Positions 38,701 through 51,174 of a stretch of DNA of 64,000 nucleotides are shown piece by piece. Below the pieces are notes generated by a model. The model searched no databases and was not told the origin of the DNA. It was given only the letters and a program-made list of their open reading frames with translations. Numbering within the stretch: the stretch's first letter is position 1; every line of letters begins with the position of its first letter. A program made the translations under genes and the position numbers. This DNA comes from Sialis fuliginosa (taxonomy: Eukaryota; Arthropoda; Insecta; Megaloptera; Sialidae), in NCBI GenBank assembly GCA_961205875.1, contig OY540822.1, positions 8,620,501 through 8,684,500 on the forward strand, in the 5' to 3' direction.

Positions 38701-40337
38701 TAACTATAAAGAGATAAAACTAGTGACCAGGCTAACCAAAGACCTTTTATGTTCACTTCATGTTGAGCGTTTCTGCCAGAACACTAGTTTCTATCTCTTT
38801 CTGGTTACTTCTTTCTCACTTACACGCTTAAAAAATGACATTTTTTAAATTTCTGGTACATTCCACCAGAAATTCCATGAATCAACTAATCAAAGCTCGT
38901 TGTTCACTGTTTTTGGTAAGTCGTGAACGTGACCAATATTTGATCAAACTCGCGGGCCTATCGAAACAACGTTATTTTTTTAATTTTATTGATTTTTGTT
39001 TATTTACCTATATATTCGACCTTATTTTGTTTTCGTATTTGTAACGTATGTATATGTGTATCATAAATAACATATATTATTTATAATTATACTTTTGTGA
39101 CTTGTGACTATCAGTGAGATAGTATATATTTTTATTTTTATGATTATTACTAACAGATAAATTATTCCAATGACATGCCTATAAATAATTCCACATTTTT
39201 TAATTTTTTTTTAATACAATGTATTTTACATTTAACTGATTTTTATTTGCGTTATTATCTAAGTTCATGTTCAATAAACGTCGCGTTTTTCAAGAACATA
39301 TCCCCGACGCAAAGTGAAATTTTATTAAATTGAAATTATTAAACTTACCTAAATGCAATATACCCATTAAAAATATAACACATCCAGTCAAAAAGCAAAG
39401 CAAAATTGCAAAATCCGGTCCTCTATTGCTTACATGAGGCTGTACCATTAAAGCCATAATTGCCGTTGGTCCAATTGTGATGTCCTTACATCCTCCAAGG
39501 ATAATATATACAAAACATCCCATAAAACTTGAGTATAATCCATACTAAAAAAAAACGTTAGGTGATTTTTTTGCAATTTTGGAAGTTACCCACGGGGATG
39601 TTTAATTTTTTTTCTAAAATTTCAAGGTAACTATTTTTTAGGAAATTTTCTTAGCTTTAAAACGCTTTTTTCAAATTTGTTTTAGCATTTTTTGGTGTCG
39701 CGATATTCGAGTTTGAATGAAAAAAGTAACAGAAAGTTTTAAAAAACCATAAAGGGCCTAATTTTGATCACACAGAAAAAAAAGAATAATAAAGCTTAAA
39801 CAATCACCTTTTGTATAGTAACATTCAAATATGAAAAACAAAACAATGTTCGAATTTAAATAATCCTATAAAAATAACATTTTTTTAATCATAAATGAAA
39901 ATGAAAATTTCGTCGATAAAATGAAAACTTTTCTATTATTTTTTTTCGGAGGAATTAGAAAGGTTTCACTGTACTTACTTGGGGAGGTAATCCTGCTACA
40001 ACAGCATAAGCTATTGATTGAGGAATTGCTGTAAGTCCGACTGTAATTCCTGCTAAACAATCCTGCCCAAGTTTACTTATTGAATATTCAGGAAGCCACG
40101 CTGTAATCGGCAATCTTTTCTTGAGTAAAGCACCATTGCAATATTTTTTAGTTGTTCTGCTAGCTCCTGCCTTTATTACAACAGATTCTGTTAAAAAGAT
40201 ATTATAAAATTATGACTCAAATTTATAATAATACTCAATTGTGACAAAATTCTTGTATAATAAAAAAAATTAAAATTATAGAAATAATTCAGCGATATAC
40301 ATAAAATTAATATACCTTCAGTTAATATTCGTTTCAT
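32716..40337 (-). CDS. SLC26A11-like anion transporter, copy C (complete)
   Basis: This is a complete SLC26/SulP exchanger of 603 aa. Exons: 40337-40316, 40187-39979, 39544-39349, 37174-36954, 36882-36708, 36246-36082, 36021-35719, 35303-35158, 35096-34932 and 32925-32716. The sum is 1812 nt. The first coding exon is only 22 nt (MKRILTE), so the exact start is the least certain part. The signature PQYGLYSSF with DITIGPTA is at about residues 76-103. The GGRSIDATQEMLALG segment follows the AKAFA junction. The STAS domain lies at about 480-565 with the usual HHIDIT. The tail after that is acidic (IVTVEINNIEE). Copy C has no intron where copy B splits its last two exons. Intron 9 (about 2 kb) holds repeats. 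Confidence 0.92.
33184..33636 (+). repeat. Dispersed repeat family R2, copy 2
   Basis: A direct copy of the 12975-13475 block, inside intron 9 of transporter copy C, ending in ggaccaccctgtatat. Relative to copy 1 it lacks part of the middle after gactttgatgagcaa. Confidence 0.7.
34573..34760 (-). mobile_element. Short Helitron-like repeat
   Basis: Read on the minus strand it starts near atactaatatcataaatg, has a tctgtctgtttg stretch and ends in cacgcgggtaacaactagt, that is CTAG followed by T. This matches small Helitron-related repeats of insects. The 5' boundary is uncertain. Confidence 0.4.
37481..38107. repeat. 63-bp direct repeat flanking a repeat-filled segment
   Basis: The same roughly 63 bp (atgggactttcttatacgta ... 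attacata) occurs at 37481-37543 and 38045-38107 with no difference that I can see. Between them lie a shortened copy of the hammerhead-like fold-back (37553-37652) and a (TA)n run (37997-38014). It sits in the third intron of copy C. Confidence 0.65.
38577..38935. repeat. Fold-back element with arms of about 145 bp
   Basis: The left arm 38577-38725 and right arm 38785-38935 are inverted copies (shared acaacgagctttgatt and ttttttaagcgtgtaa). It lies in an intron of copy C. Confidence 0.75.
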
Positions 40338-40599
40338 TAATGACTAGTCACTATAAACTTAACACTGAAAACTGCATTTCATGTAAAACAATGTCAAGAT
40401 AAATAATTATGATATCATATCACAATTGTACAGTTGAATTTAAATACATACTGGTGTTCCCTCCTCATTAAAATATTTATATTGATAAAATTATTATTAG
40501 TGCTGTCTAATAATAATGTATCATTGTTTTTGTTTAACAATTCTCAAGTGGTTAGAAGATGTTTATTGTAATCTATAACGAAAGGTATGCAGAAAAAAT

Positions 40600-41160
40600 A
40601 TAAGGTACTGGCACCAGTCATGGATATGACCCCAGTAATGGCTATTTTTTAAATTAAATGTACTAAATTAGAAATATTTGTTGATATTTGATTACTACCA
40701 TTTCTGAATATTAATCTACATACATATATATATGTATATTTAACTGTCTTACAGCGTGATTTGATGACAATCGGCCAATAGGTGTCAAAATGGTGGACAT
40801 TTAAACTAATTATTAGTATAATTTATTAATTAATTATTATATTATCATAGCAACTGCTTTACATTGTTTCAAATTTGACGATTCTATCTTTTATATCTTT
40901 TGTGTCGTAGTACTTATCATTTTATAATCATTAGAAAGTGTACATGATTATTGGTTTTACTTTATCCATTACTGGAGAAAAAACATAAACAAAATAAAAG
41001 GCTATAATTAAAAAAAATAAACTATATTTGCGGACTTTGGTAATTAAATTGATTAAATAAAGAGTTACATGTTTTATTAGTAACATGAGTTCATGAGAAT
41101 TACAAAAAGAAACTCGTCAATCACATCTTATAGCGGCCATAACTGGTGCCAGTGCCTTAT
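40600..41160. mobile_element. TIR element family T1, copy 3
   Basis: The ends are ataaggtactggcaccag and ctggtgccagtgccttat. This is the least disrupted copy of the family (561 bp), without the insertion seen in copy 1. Confidence 0.7.
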
Positions 41161-42371
41161 CTTGAAATAGATTCAATTACAGTCGATCATTTTTAATGAT
41201 GTTTTGAAGTCATACCATATTAATTTGGGGGTTGTAATAGGTTAAAAATAATTTGACTGAAACAATTTTTTTAGGTTTAATTTCTGATTTTTTCAATAGA
41301 GTGTATTTTCAAGTTGAACGTAAGTACACTCTTCCAAAAATTAAGAGATTTTGTTTAATTTTTTTTAACTGTATGCATCAGTAGAGTAGCCAGGAATTTT
41401 TTAAATAAAGGTATCTATTGTTTGAACCAAATAAAAAAATTGGGATTGATGTAAAACTTTCTTATAGTCTACTGAAATTTCAATTATAGATCTACCGGGT
41501 GCTTCATTTTAATTTCACCAGGTCATATCTCGAAACCTAAGCAAAATAGGGAAACATGTTTAAAATCAAAGTTATAGTATTTCGAGGGGGACATTTATTA
41601 TTACTATGGGTTTTATTGTTTCCTACAAAAGTTACGTATTTTTCCCCATAAATTACGAATTTACAATAAAAAATATCATTTGAATGTTACCCCATAAAAC
41701 CCCTATAAAATTCCATAAACTATAAAAACCCATAGCAATAATAAATGCCCCCTTCGAAACGCTACAACTTTTGTCTGCAACTTTTTTCACCATCTTGTTT
41801 AGTTTTTGAGATATTGGCTTGTACCCAGTATATTAAGCGTTCAAATTCATTCAATTGTCAATTGATTTAAACACTTCAATTTTCAAATGGATGGAGGGGG
41901 GGGGGGGGTGTACATGCTCAAACACTCACTTTGGCTGCGCCACTATCAAGGATATTTTTATGTGGAAAATGAATTAAATTCCATTTACAAAAATCTTTAT
42001 TTTAATATTTCCATCTTTTTCCATTTAATATTTTTGATCTTGTAATTGTTTCGACGACTGCAGTACATATGCATATCTTATTTTTTGCTGACAACGTTTC
42101 ATCACAGATTGCTGTACGCGTTTCAAGGTCCATTAAAAAATATATATTATATGGAATGTAAGCAGCGGCGGACTAAGTAAAAATAGGGCCCTGGCAAGAT
42201 TCCTAATGCAGGCCCCGGCGGGGGGGGGGGGGGGAATAAATACATATGAGTTAAATTTTTTGTACATATTTTGAACTGATGTTTTCTCAAAACATACGTT
42301 TTTTTAGAACACTGAATATCCCCCTCCCCCCCCCCCCCCCGTTACTATGTCACTGGAGTTTGAGGAAGTTT

Positions 42372-42770
42372 GGGTTGAGCGGGGTAAATATGATACACCA
42401 AAAAAATGGGGTAAAGGTGAAACAAGCTTGCAACTAAAAAACTAATTTGTTTGTAGGAGAATTATAAAAACTGACATCATCATTAAAGATTTGTTAAAGC
42501 AACCTGAAAATATGAATCGTCTAATAAGTGATGTGTCACCCCTACAGATTTCCCTGTTTCACATTTTCTCAAACTAGAGGTTAAAAATGAAACACACATT
42601 TTTCATTTTTAAAGTCCGTGTTGTATCGTACAGTTCAAATGACGTAAGTATTTAAAATGATTATTCATAAGCGCATCTAGTAGAAACAATTAAAGTATGA
42701 ATTTGTATCGTTAACTGTCAAAAAACATGAAAGATTTGTATTTTGTTTCACTTTTACCCCAGTTGACCCT
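42372..42770. mobile_element. Family T2 TIR element, copy 2 (shortened)
   Basis: It runs from gggttgagcggggtaaat to ccccagttgaccct in the orientation opposite to the copy at 24831. The middle third present in that copy is missing. Confidence 0.65.
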
Positions 42771-45700
42771 ATAAAATATTTATTACCTTTATTTTTAACT
42801 ACACTTATTTTCACCTTATTGTCTGAATTATTTGTTAAAATGGGATCCATAACACTATAAGACATTAAAATTGTATTTATTATTTATTTAAATTAAACAT
42901 TCACTTTTTAAACAAACAATATTTAAAAGTATATTTTAATTTTCCCACGCATAATTTATTTTTTACAAGGTTTTATTTTTTATATACGCATTGCCACTGA
43001 TTCCAAAAATATTATATCTATGAATGAAATAGTTATCAAATATTTTAAATAATCGGATCAATTAAAGTTAAAAAATTTTAACTATGCACTTTTATGTAGA
43101 GATAAAAAAAGAAAGTCAGTTAGTACAACTGTACCGATAAATATTTATGAAGGTAAATAAAAAATATTTACTAGAATATCTACATTATAGTTTACGGTAT
43201 TATATATAAAAAAAACTTCTAGGTGTAGGTAGGTACCTATTAACTATTAAAGTACCTATTTCTATTAAAAGATGTCACTGTTTATTTGTACACGACACCT
43301 AAAACTTTTTTATCATTTTTTTATATTAACACACTAAATATAATTATTGTTTTCACTTTAATATAGGCAGCACTGTAATTCTATAAGCTTGAATGACAGG
43401 TTCTAGGCCTCTGTACGAATATATATATATATGTATATATATATATATGAAAGTAATATATTATATTATGTACATTTGTACATACATACGTACGTATATA
43501 TGTATATAATATTAAATAATAATCACAATAGATGAGATAACCATAACATAAGTTGATTGATTTTTTTTTTGTAAAAAATACCCACTTTAAATTATTTTAA
43601 TTCAGAAATGTTTATTTTATAATTTATATAATATATTTGTTAATACAACTTTATATGGTATAGACGTACTTCATTTTATAGATAACATATGAACTTTTTA
43701 TCATATTAATGTTGAAAATACAATAACAAAATTTAAATGATATTTTTGGCTATATTTCGTTCCAAAAATCGATTTTAAAAATGTTAACTAAAAATCTCAT
43801 CAAATTGTAAATATGACATTTTTGAGTTAGGGCTCCTCAAAAGTAGATCTAATTTACGCCACTGGTATATGTAAATTAACTAATATCGTTAGTAAATGTA
43901 CAGAACCTGATTTGATGTTAAAAAGATAGGCCTTAATTCCTATACTGTATATATGTGTTTCTTATAAAATTGCAAGCCTTCTTTTAGCCAGTTTTCTCCC
44001 CCCCTCTCCCGAGTATAATTTAGTGGATTTTGCGGCAGTATATATACCGAGTGTTTTTTTTTTAATCCAATGGATTATTTCCTAAATAAAGAATTTTTTA
44101 CTCGAAAACTTTAATTTTCAAAAATAATCATAAGTAAAAAGTGCTTAGTAGTATTTAATTTTTATACAATTTTACTAAAAAAATATTTGTTGTCAAAATG
44201 ACATTTAATAGGTATATCAAAATAAATATCAATTTAAAAGAAAAAACAAATGACGGTTTTTTGAAGCAAATTGTGATAAATCTTTATAAGGTAATATTTT
44301 ACAACAAACATTGAAGATCTATATTATAGGAAATTGAATGCTCTACAAAAAATATTCTATAAAATTTTCACGTAACATGTGTCGTTCTTGAGATATTTGA
44401 AAAAATAAATATTTTGGGATGTTACCCCTTCCCCTACACACGATTTTGATGATGTTGACCTAATCAACCAACCAAATTTCATTAATATCGGTTCAGTGGT
44501 TCATTAGTTATGCGTGTGACAATGGTTCATGGGACAGACACACACGTTTGTCTCTTTTTAAAACGATCACAAAGATTCTCGTATCTTCGATATTGCGAGG
44601 AAGCAAAATTTTTTATCATCACAAATTCACAAACCTATCTGAAAACTTTTTTGTTATCTTCATATACAATTTTTTTACTTACATAGTATAAAACAAAGTG
44701 CCGCTTCTGTCTGTCTGTACACGATTTTATCGGTAACTACTGAACGGATTTTATTCTGGTTTTCACTTATGAAAAGAGTGTTACGTATAATTTGTGGATA
44801 TTTTGTGTAAATTTCATGAAGTCAAAAAAAAAACAATAGGTACATATATTCGCGTAAATAATTAGCAATAAGTAAAAACAATGTTTAATAGGTTTATTAC
44901 AGATTAAATTTATATCCCTAGGTGGGGCTATATAAGCTATCTTTTTACAGGGAATCTGAAAAAATTTAAATCCATCTAAAATCGACCCTGATTATATTTA
45001 GTTGTATAATATAAATAAAAATATATATTTATGAAGATAATATACCTAGGTACTTATATTTTATATTATTTACTATTCATTCTTTTGTTATTGAAATTTT
45101 ATGTAAAATGTATTATGAAATAACGATACCCACTTGACACATATAATTTTAGATAAATAGTTCTAGGGTAAATAACTAATTTTAAAGCTTATAACTAATT
45201 AAAAAATAAACTATTTAATTGATAAACAATAATCACGTGTACCTTATAAAATATATTGCAATTATTCTAAGAACAGATATTATAAGTTAATACTAGCTCG
45301 AAAGGAATTATAATGCTACTTTTTGTGAATTTGTTTTGGAAGTTGTCCACTCATTAGTGTCCATTTATCGAAGTTGCTCAATCGAGCAATATAATAATTT
45401 ATAATCATAAAGAACAAGTGGCAAATTTTTCGCCCCTTTCCCCTACACTATATGCTAAATATGAAAATTTTGTGCATTTTACTAATTTTGATGACCTTTT
45501 TTTATTTTCATTGTTACCTCAAATTTGCCTCCCCCATTCCACAATTTTGCCACCGGGGATAAAAAAATTAATGAAATATATATATTTTAAATGACTCTTT
45601 ATGAAATGTCGTTCCTAATGGAGGGGGGGGGGGGGGGATTCGTAAAGGGCGCCAGACTCAATAAGACCGGTCCTGATTGTAGGAGAATTTTTTACTTTTT

Positions 45701-46910
45701 CATTAAATTCTTCAACATTGAAAAACGAAAAAAAATCTATTTTTGCCTCTTGCGATTTTCTTTTTAAAGTTTTAGTTTACGAGTAAAAAATTATTGAAAA
45801 TCCAGAAATCTGTAAATTTTGAATATCGTAAAAAATTTTCTAAAAAAAAAATCGGATAAAAGTTGCTTCTTTTTTTCGTAAATTACGATTCTGCAATAGA
45901 AAATATAGGTTACCATTTAAAAAAGTGTTACCCCATAACAATAATAAATGTTCCCCTCGAAATGCTATAACTGATTCAAAACATTTTTCACCATCTTGCT
46001 TAGTTTCCGAGATATTAACCTGGGAAAATTAATTAAAATGGAGCAGCCTGTATAACTCAATAACGACCAAAATGTTCCTTATTTGGTTTCAGATTTCCAC
46101 TGTAATAAATAAAAATGCAAAGATATTGTTCTTATTTATATTTATTAAATGAATATTTTGTTAATATTTGCTTTTACACAAAAAAAACATAAACAAAGTG
46201 AGAAATAACAATATAATTTTTAAAATTAAAAAAAGTTAATAATAATTATTATTATAATCTACGTACGGTACATTTTTTCGTAATTTTCCATCACCTATAC
46301 TAAAATTTGTTTTTATGATCAATATAAGTGGAAAAAATTTAAAAAAATCTTATTTTAACATGCAACCAATTGAAAAGCAATAATTATAAAATAAAAAGTA
46401 AATTGATTGCATAAATGAAACATTGCTTATATAGTTATATTATATATATTTTTTATTAAAGTCCTATATTACTGTGATTTTTTACATATTCAACGCTAAA
46501 ATTAAAAAATAAGAAACAAAAACAAAGAAAAATAAATGAGGGGGTTACCCATTTTGAAAATTTCCTAAAATAGATGACGAAGGTATATTTGTCAATATAA
46601 CTTACTAAAAAAAAATACATGCAGTGAAAACTCAATTTAAAATCGAGCTAAAATTATCAAGGGTACATTTTTGCATATCTTTTTCGACTCAAGATACAAG
46701 CTATACTTTTTGTTTATTTTTCAAATGAACGAGAATAGCTCAAGGTTGTAACCAGTCAACTTTGTTTTTAAAGCGCCGTCATTTCGTGGCTGTATCTTCG
46801 CTATTTTGTAAAAAAAGGCTTTCAAAAAAGAATTATTATTTTTCTTCGCTCTCATTACACAAGTTAGTTTATGATCTAAAAAATATTCTTGCCGAAGAAT
46901 TACTCTGTAC

Positions 46911-47440
46911 TTCAATTTTAAGAGGTGTCACAAAGGGGGGGTCCTGTTTCCCATTTAAATAGTATTGAAAAATTATTCTTTAGTACTTAAGTTGGTATTA
47001 CTGATTCATGATAATGAATAAAAAAAATTTAAGTATATCATTTTGTAGAAAATAAAATTATTTTCTATTAATGCCAGTTGTCGGCTGGGTCATTTAAAAC
47101 ACTTATAAGTTTTAACTCATTGCATTTAGCCCTGAAATATTTTTATAGAGAATTAAATTTTCTACAAAATTACCATTTAACTTATTTTTATAGAAACAAT
47201 AATTTAGCCGTGAGAGCCTTTTAGACGTATAATTTATGTCTGTATCTTTTGATACATTGAATTGAGGGCCATGACTTTGTAGACACTTTTGTAGAAAATT
47301 TTATCTTCTACAAAATGATGTCCTTAAAAAATTTTCAACAGTTATCATGAATCATTAATCCCAACTATAGTACTAAAGAATCATTATTTAAATGGAAAAC
47401 AAGACCCCCCCCCCTTTTGCTGCACCTCTTAAAATAGAAC
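46911..47440. repeat. Fold-back element with arms of about 100 bp
   Basis: The left arm (46911-47011) and right arm (47343-47440) are inverted (ttttaagaggtg, cccatttaaata, tagtacttaagttggtatta and complements). A poly-C run of about 11 bases in the right arm pairs with seven G in the left. Short open frames here on both strands are by-products of the palindrome. Confidence 0.6.
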
Positions 47441-48078
47441 TATAGGGTGGTCCTTCGGTGAGGATATATTTTAGGTCATTTTCTGACATGTGATTAATTT
47501 TCTAGTAACTTTCCCATCCCTTGGAAAAAAATTTTGAATCAAAATGTGTAACCCTTTTTGAAATTTCTTTATGCAACCAATAATAAAAAATAATTTGTAC
47601 TTATTTAATATAAGCAGTATTTATTGGTAACGAAAAAGATTACTCCATATTTCGAGATAGTATTCTTTAAAAAAATTTCATAGTTTATACGAAAAAAAAA
47701 AAGGTTTTCGTTAAAAAATGCACACATAAAAGTTTTTTTTTCCAGTCTTTTTATTCATTTACTCTAACGAGAAAGTTTTAGTGTTTATTTACAGTTTTAT
47801 TAAAATAAACTTACTTCAAAATGAAATTACATCGAATTGAAGGACTAGCAAAAGACGTGTTCATAATAAAAAAAAATAAACCATGTAATTTTTTTAAAAG
47901 GAAAATAAAATTTCCGTGCTGGTTAAAAGTTTTCTGAGATTACGGTGAAAAAAGTGACTAAAAATATCGTTTTCTTTTTATTTTGTACAAAGCTCATCCA
48001 ATAGTGTTGTTACCCATTAAAGAATACTGTTTTTTTTTTTTTTAATTAAAAACATATTTTCAAAAAAAAAAAGAAAAA

Positions 48079-50313
48079 TTAGTCTTCGAGAGTGACGTTC
48101 TTGAATAAGTAGGACATAGATTCTTTATTGTGGATTCTTCGAATCGCTTCTGACAATAGAATAGATATATCGACTGTCTTAATTTTATGGCATTGCATCT
48201 TCTGCAATTCATGAGGAACTGTATTTGTTACAACAACCTGAAATTAAATTAAATATTAGAGGTTATTTATTTATTAGTGACAATACGGCACTAATAAAAA
48301 AATAGTGTAAATAGCAAAGTAAAAATATTTTTATTATTTTTAAAGTTAAAATCTTAAATTAGGAAAGACTATGGATATATAACAACCAATGCTAGTCTGT
48401 ATATGAAACTGTTACCAAAATTTGACAGCAGCCATCTTTTCTTAAATGTCACTTTCGTCATTTCCATGCATATTATCCCAGAGGTGTCAGTTAAAAATTT
48501 ATAATATGCAAATATACTTTAAATTACAATTGAATTACACTGAAATAGTTTTATATAAACAACATTTATTATTAATTAATTTTATAATTCAAAATAACTG
48601 ATATTTATTTTAAAATCCAAATGACTCGTGGAGCGATTTGGTAACAACGCTAGGTAATGTGTTATTAGTCCTATATCTTTCTTTGTCTAAAGGCCCATTT
48701 ACATGTATCCAGAGATTTAGTGATTTAGTTAAGTGACAAGTAATTTTATGTGTGTAAATGGTGCGGTAAGTATTTTGGCAAATCAAACGGTAGAATAGAA
48801 TATTTTCTATTTTTCGGTTTTTTTTCACTAAATACCTGCCAAGGTGTAAACGCCCAGTCTTAACTTAACGATTTAGTTGACTACATGCCACTTTACTAAA
48901 CCACTAAATCACTGTATAAACGGGCCTTAAGGTTAAAATATACTCCTTTTGATTTGAAATTTTTTTATCATTAGAAAAATCACAAACAATTGATATTTTT
49001 AAAAGTACTTCCTACTATCTTATTTAAATAAATTATTTATAAAACTTACTTCATCAATAGGAGAATCCTCGATAAGCCTAGGAGCGTCAGATGATAACAG
49101 TCCGTGAGTAGCCAAAACATAGATTTTATAAGCACCACGTTCTTTCAATACTTCTGCAGCAGCAACAAATGATTGAACATCGTCAATCATATCATCCTGA
49201 ATTCAAATAAATATTATTAATGTTGATCTATTTTGATATTACTGAAGTGGGTGGGTAACTTACCACCATGATAGCAATACGGCCACCTACATCTCCAACT
49301 ACGCTTATGGGTGGTTTCTCTTTAGCAGGATGCGCAGGCACTCCAACTCCCATGTCCATTGTACGTGAAGCTAGAGCGACTGCGTTGGTCGGTGGTGGAC
49401 TGTAGCGACCGTCCACTTCATCAGACTCTGCCTCTTTTTGTTCTCCGTGAATGACGGCGATTCCTAGACGCAGACGTTCGGCATATGACGTCGCTTTCTT
49501 AGCTGAACCCGGGTTACGAGCTACGATAACTGCATTACGGTAGTCCGGGATCTAGATGCAACATTTGTCAAAATATGGAAATTCAATTGGATCTGTATAA
49601 ATGATACGTACACTTTCCTGTATGTATTGAAGCAAGAAAGGTGAAGCTCGTAGGTTATCGACCGGACAGTCGAAGAAGCCTTGAATTTCTTTTTGATGGA
49701 GATCCATTGTAATGACGTGAGTTAAACCTGATTTACACATCATCTTAGCGAGCAACTTGCTGACGATACAACCTCTCTTGCGCATTTTACATTGTTTACT
49801 ATATGGTAAATAAGGGATCACTGCGACTATTGATTTTGCTGACGATGTTTTACAAGCATACGCCATAATTAATAATTCCATTATATTATTATTGACGTCC
49901 CTGTAAAAGTTAAATTTCAAACTGTTTGTATATTTAGATATTAATGATCACTCACTTTGTTCCCGTTTGTATAATATAAATGTCTTTTCCTCGAACTGAA
50001 TCTCCAATCGCGACCATCGTTTCTCGGTTAGTCTTGTGGTAGACTGCACACCCACTGTTTTTGACACCCAAACGATTGGCAACCAGTGTTGCCAGTTCTG
50101 GATGCGAGTTACCGCTGAGGATGGTAATGTCTGAAGTTATTGGACCCTCCATGTCACCACGGGGACGTTTCGTGATACGAAACCCTTGTAGCCTGTACAG
50201 ATAATAGATGTTTTAATATGGTATCGTATGTATGACTTTGAAATGAAAACCCAAAAGCACAACAAATAGTATAAATGTAACCTCTGGTGATCAGTCCATT
50301 CTAAGTAGTCCAT
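48079..50313 (-). CDS. Prpsap2: PRPP synthetase-associated protein (PAP, PRPSAP2-like)
   Basis: This is the regulatory, non-catalytic partner of ribose-phosphate pyrophosphokinase; in animals it binds and restrains PRPP synthetase in the cytosol. Exons: 50313-50282, 50192-49956, 49900-49612, 49551-49264, 49196-49050 and 48237-48079, total 1152 nt and 383 aa. Family marks are [46 protein letters not shown] and [16 protein letters not shown]. It is assigned to the PAP branch and not to PRPP synthetase for two reasons. An insertion around residues 225-262 includes VDGRYSPPP. The ribose-phosphate loop reads [10 protein letters not shown] instead of the synthetase DDMADTCGT. The C-terminus is [12 protein letters not shown]. 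The first exon ([11 protein letters not shown]) rests on a weak GTTACA donor; translation could instead begin at the internal Met at 50152. Confidence 0.9.
48689..48930. mobile_element. TIR element in Prpsap2 last intron
   Basis: The ends taaaggcccatttacatgta and gtataaacgggccttaag form an imperfect inverted repeat that continues into tttagtgatttagt-type words. It is about 240 bp and non-coding. Confidence 0.55.
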
Positions 50314-51174
50314 GCTCTATCATATTAACTACTAAAGGATATAGTGTAACTAAAAAACAAAAACAAAATGTAATTTGATTATTTCTTTCATAATTAGATT
50401 ATGTTAACCAAATAAAATGTGAAAAAACGTGTATTATTTTTTTAACCAAACAGGAGTTGCATCGGTAAAATAAAATAAAATTAAATAAACCTTGACTTGT
50501 TGTTGTACATCAATTAAAATTTTTATTGTACCTCCTACAAATTTAATTTCAGCAATAACCAATTCGAGTTGATTCTAATCACATTCAGACTAAAATGACA
50601 GAACGTTAAGTTTTAAATTATAATTGTCAACACGAGATAGCGTAACTTTCTTTGTTTATAAAGAGTGAGGGAATAGGATTTTATATCGTTAATTCCAATT
50701 TTATCTTATTTTTTTTAAAAAGCAAGTGTTTCTCATTTAAATTGTGTTGATTTTTTGTTCCGTCTGTTATTTTTGGACTTGCACAATTTAAGGTAACGAA
50801 TCTTCGATTTTTTTATTCACGAATGGTTGCTATCACGAAATGCCAAACAAAAGTTAAGATAAGAGTTCATATTGCACCTATTGGGTCATTCAACTGTTTA
50901 CTTTTTTAAAATACTTTTACAAATCAATTATCAATATACGTTATTTTATGAATTTTAATATCGATTTACTTCAAAAACGCACCTGGCCCTTTAATATAAC
51001 CTAAAATATTTTATTGAGAGTAACTTTTTATGATATGCATGTATTAATTTATTTGTATTTATAACAGAATTACATAAAGAACAATACCAAAACTCAAAAC
51101 TACTCCTTGGTGAAAATTTGAAGCACGTTGATTTGCTGATATGTAGATTAAAACATTGTAATGAGGGGCACACC
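50314..51174. promoter_or_regulatory. Divergent promoter region of Prpsap2 and the G-alpha gene
   Basis: These 861 bp separate the two head-to-head start codons, so both promoters and both 5'UTRs must lie here. No TATA box at a convincing distance or conserved operator was recognised. The ATG of the G-alpha gene has a good context (caccATGG). The frame upstream of that ATG is open for 19 codons but lacks protein-like composition. Confidence 0.45.

Larger units (their letters stand above)
40338..48078. other. 7.7-kb intergenic region between copy C and Prpsap2
   Basis: No gene is seen. It contains repeats listed separately, facing poly-G (42219-42233) and poly-C (about 42327-42340) runs, another poly-G at 45623-45637, and an AT dinucleotide run at 43426-43449. 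It also holds an R1 copy at about 44200-44610 and a Helitron-like start near 44690. The stretch 45000-45600 is plain AT-rich DNA. Confidence 0.5.

Noticed and set aside
46721..46962. Overlapping small open frames on both strands
   Set aside because: They lie at the edge of a fold-back repeat and show no protein-like composition or family motif.
48079..50313. Catalytic PRPP synthetase
   Set aside because: The ribose-phosphate loop is [10 protein letters not shown] and there is an insertion with VDGRYSPPP, both features of the associated (non-catalytic) proteins.
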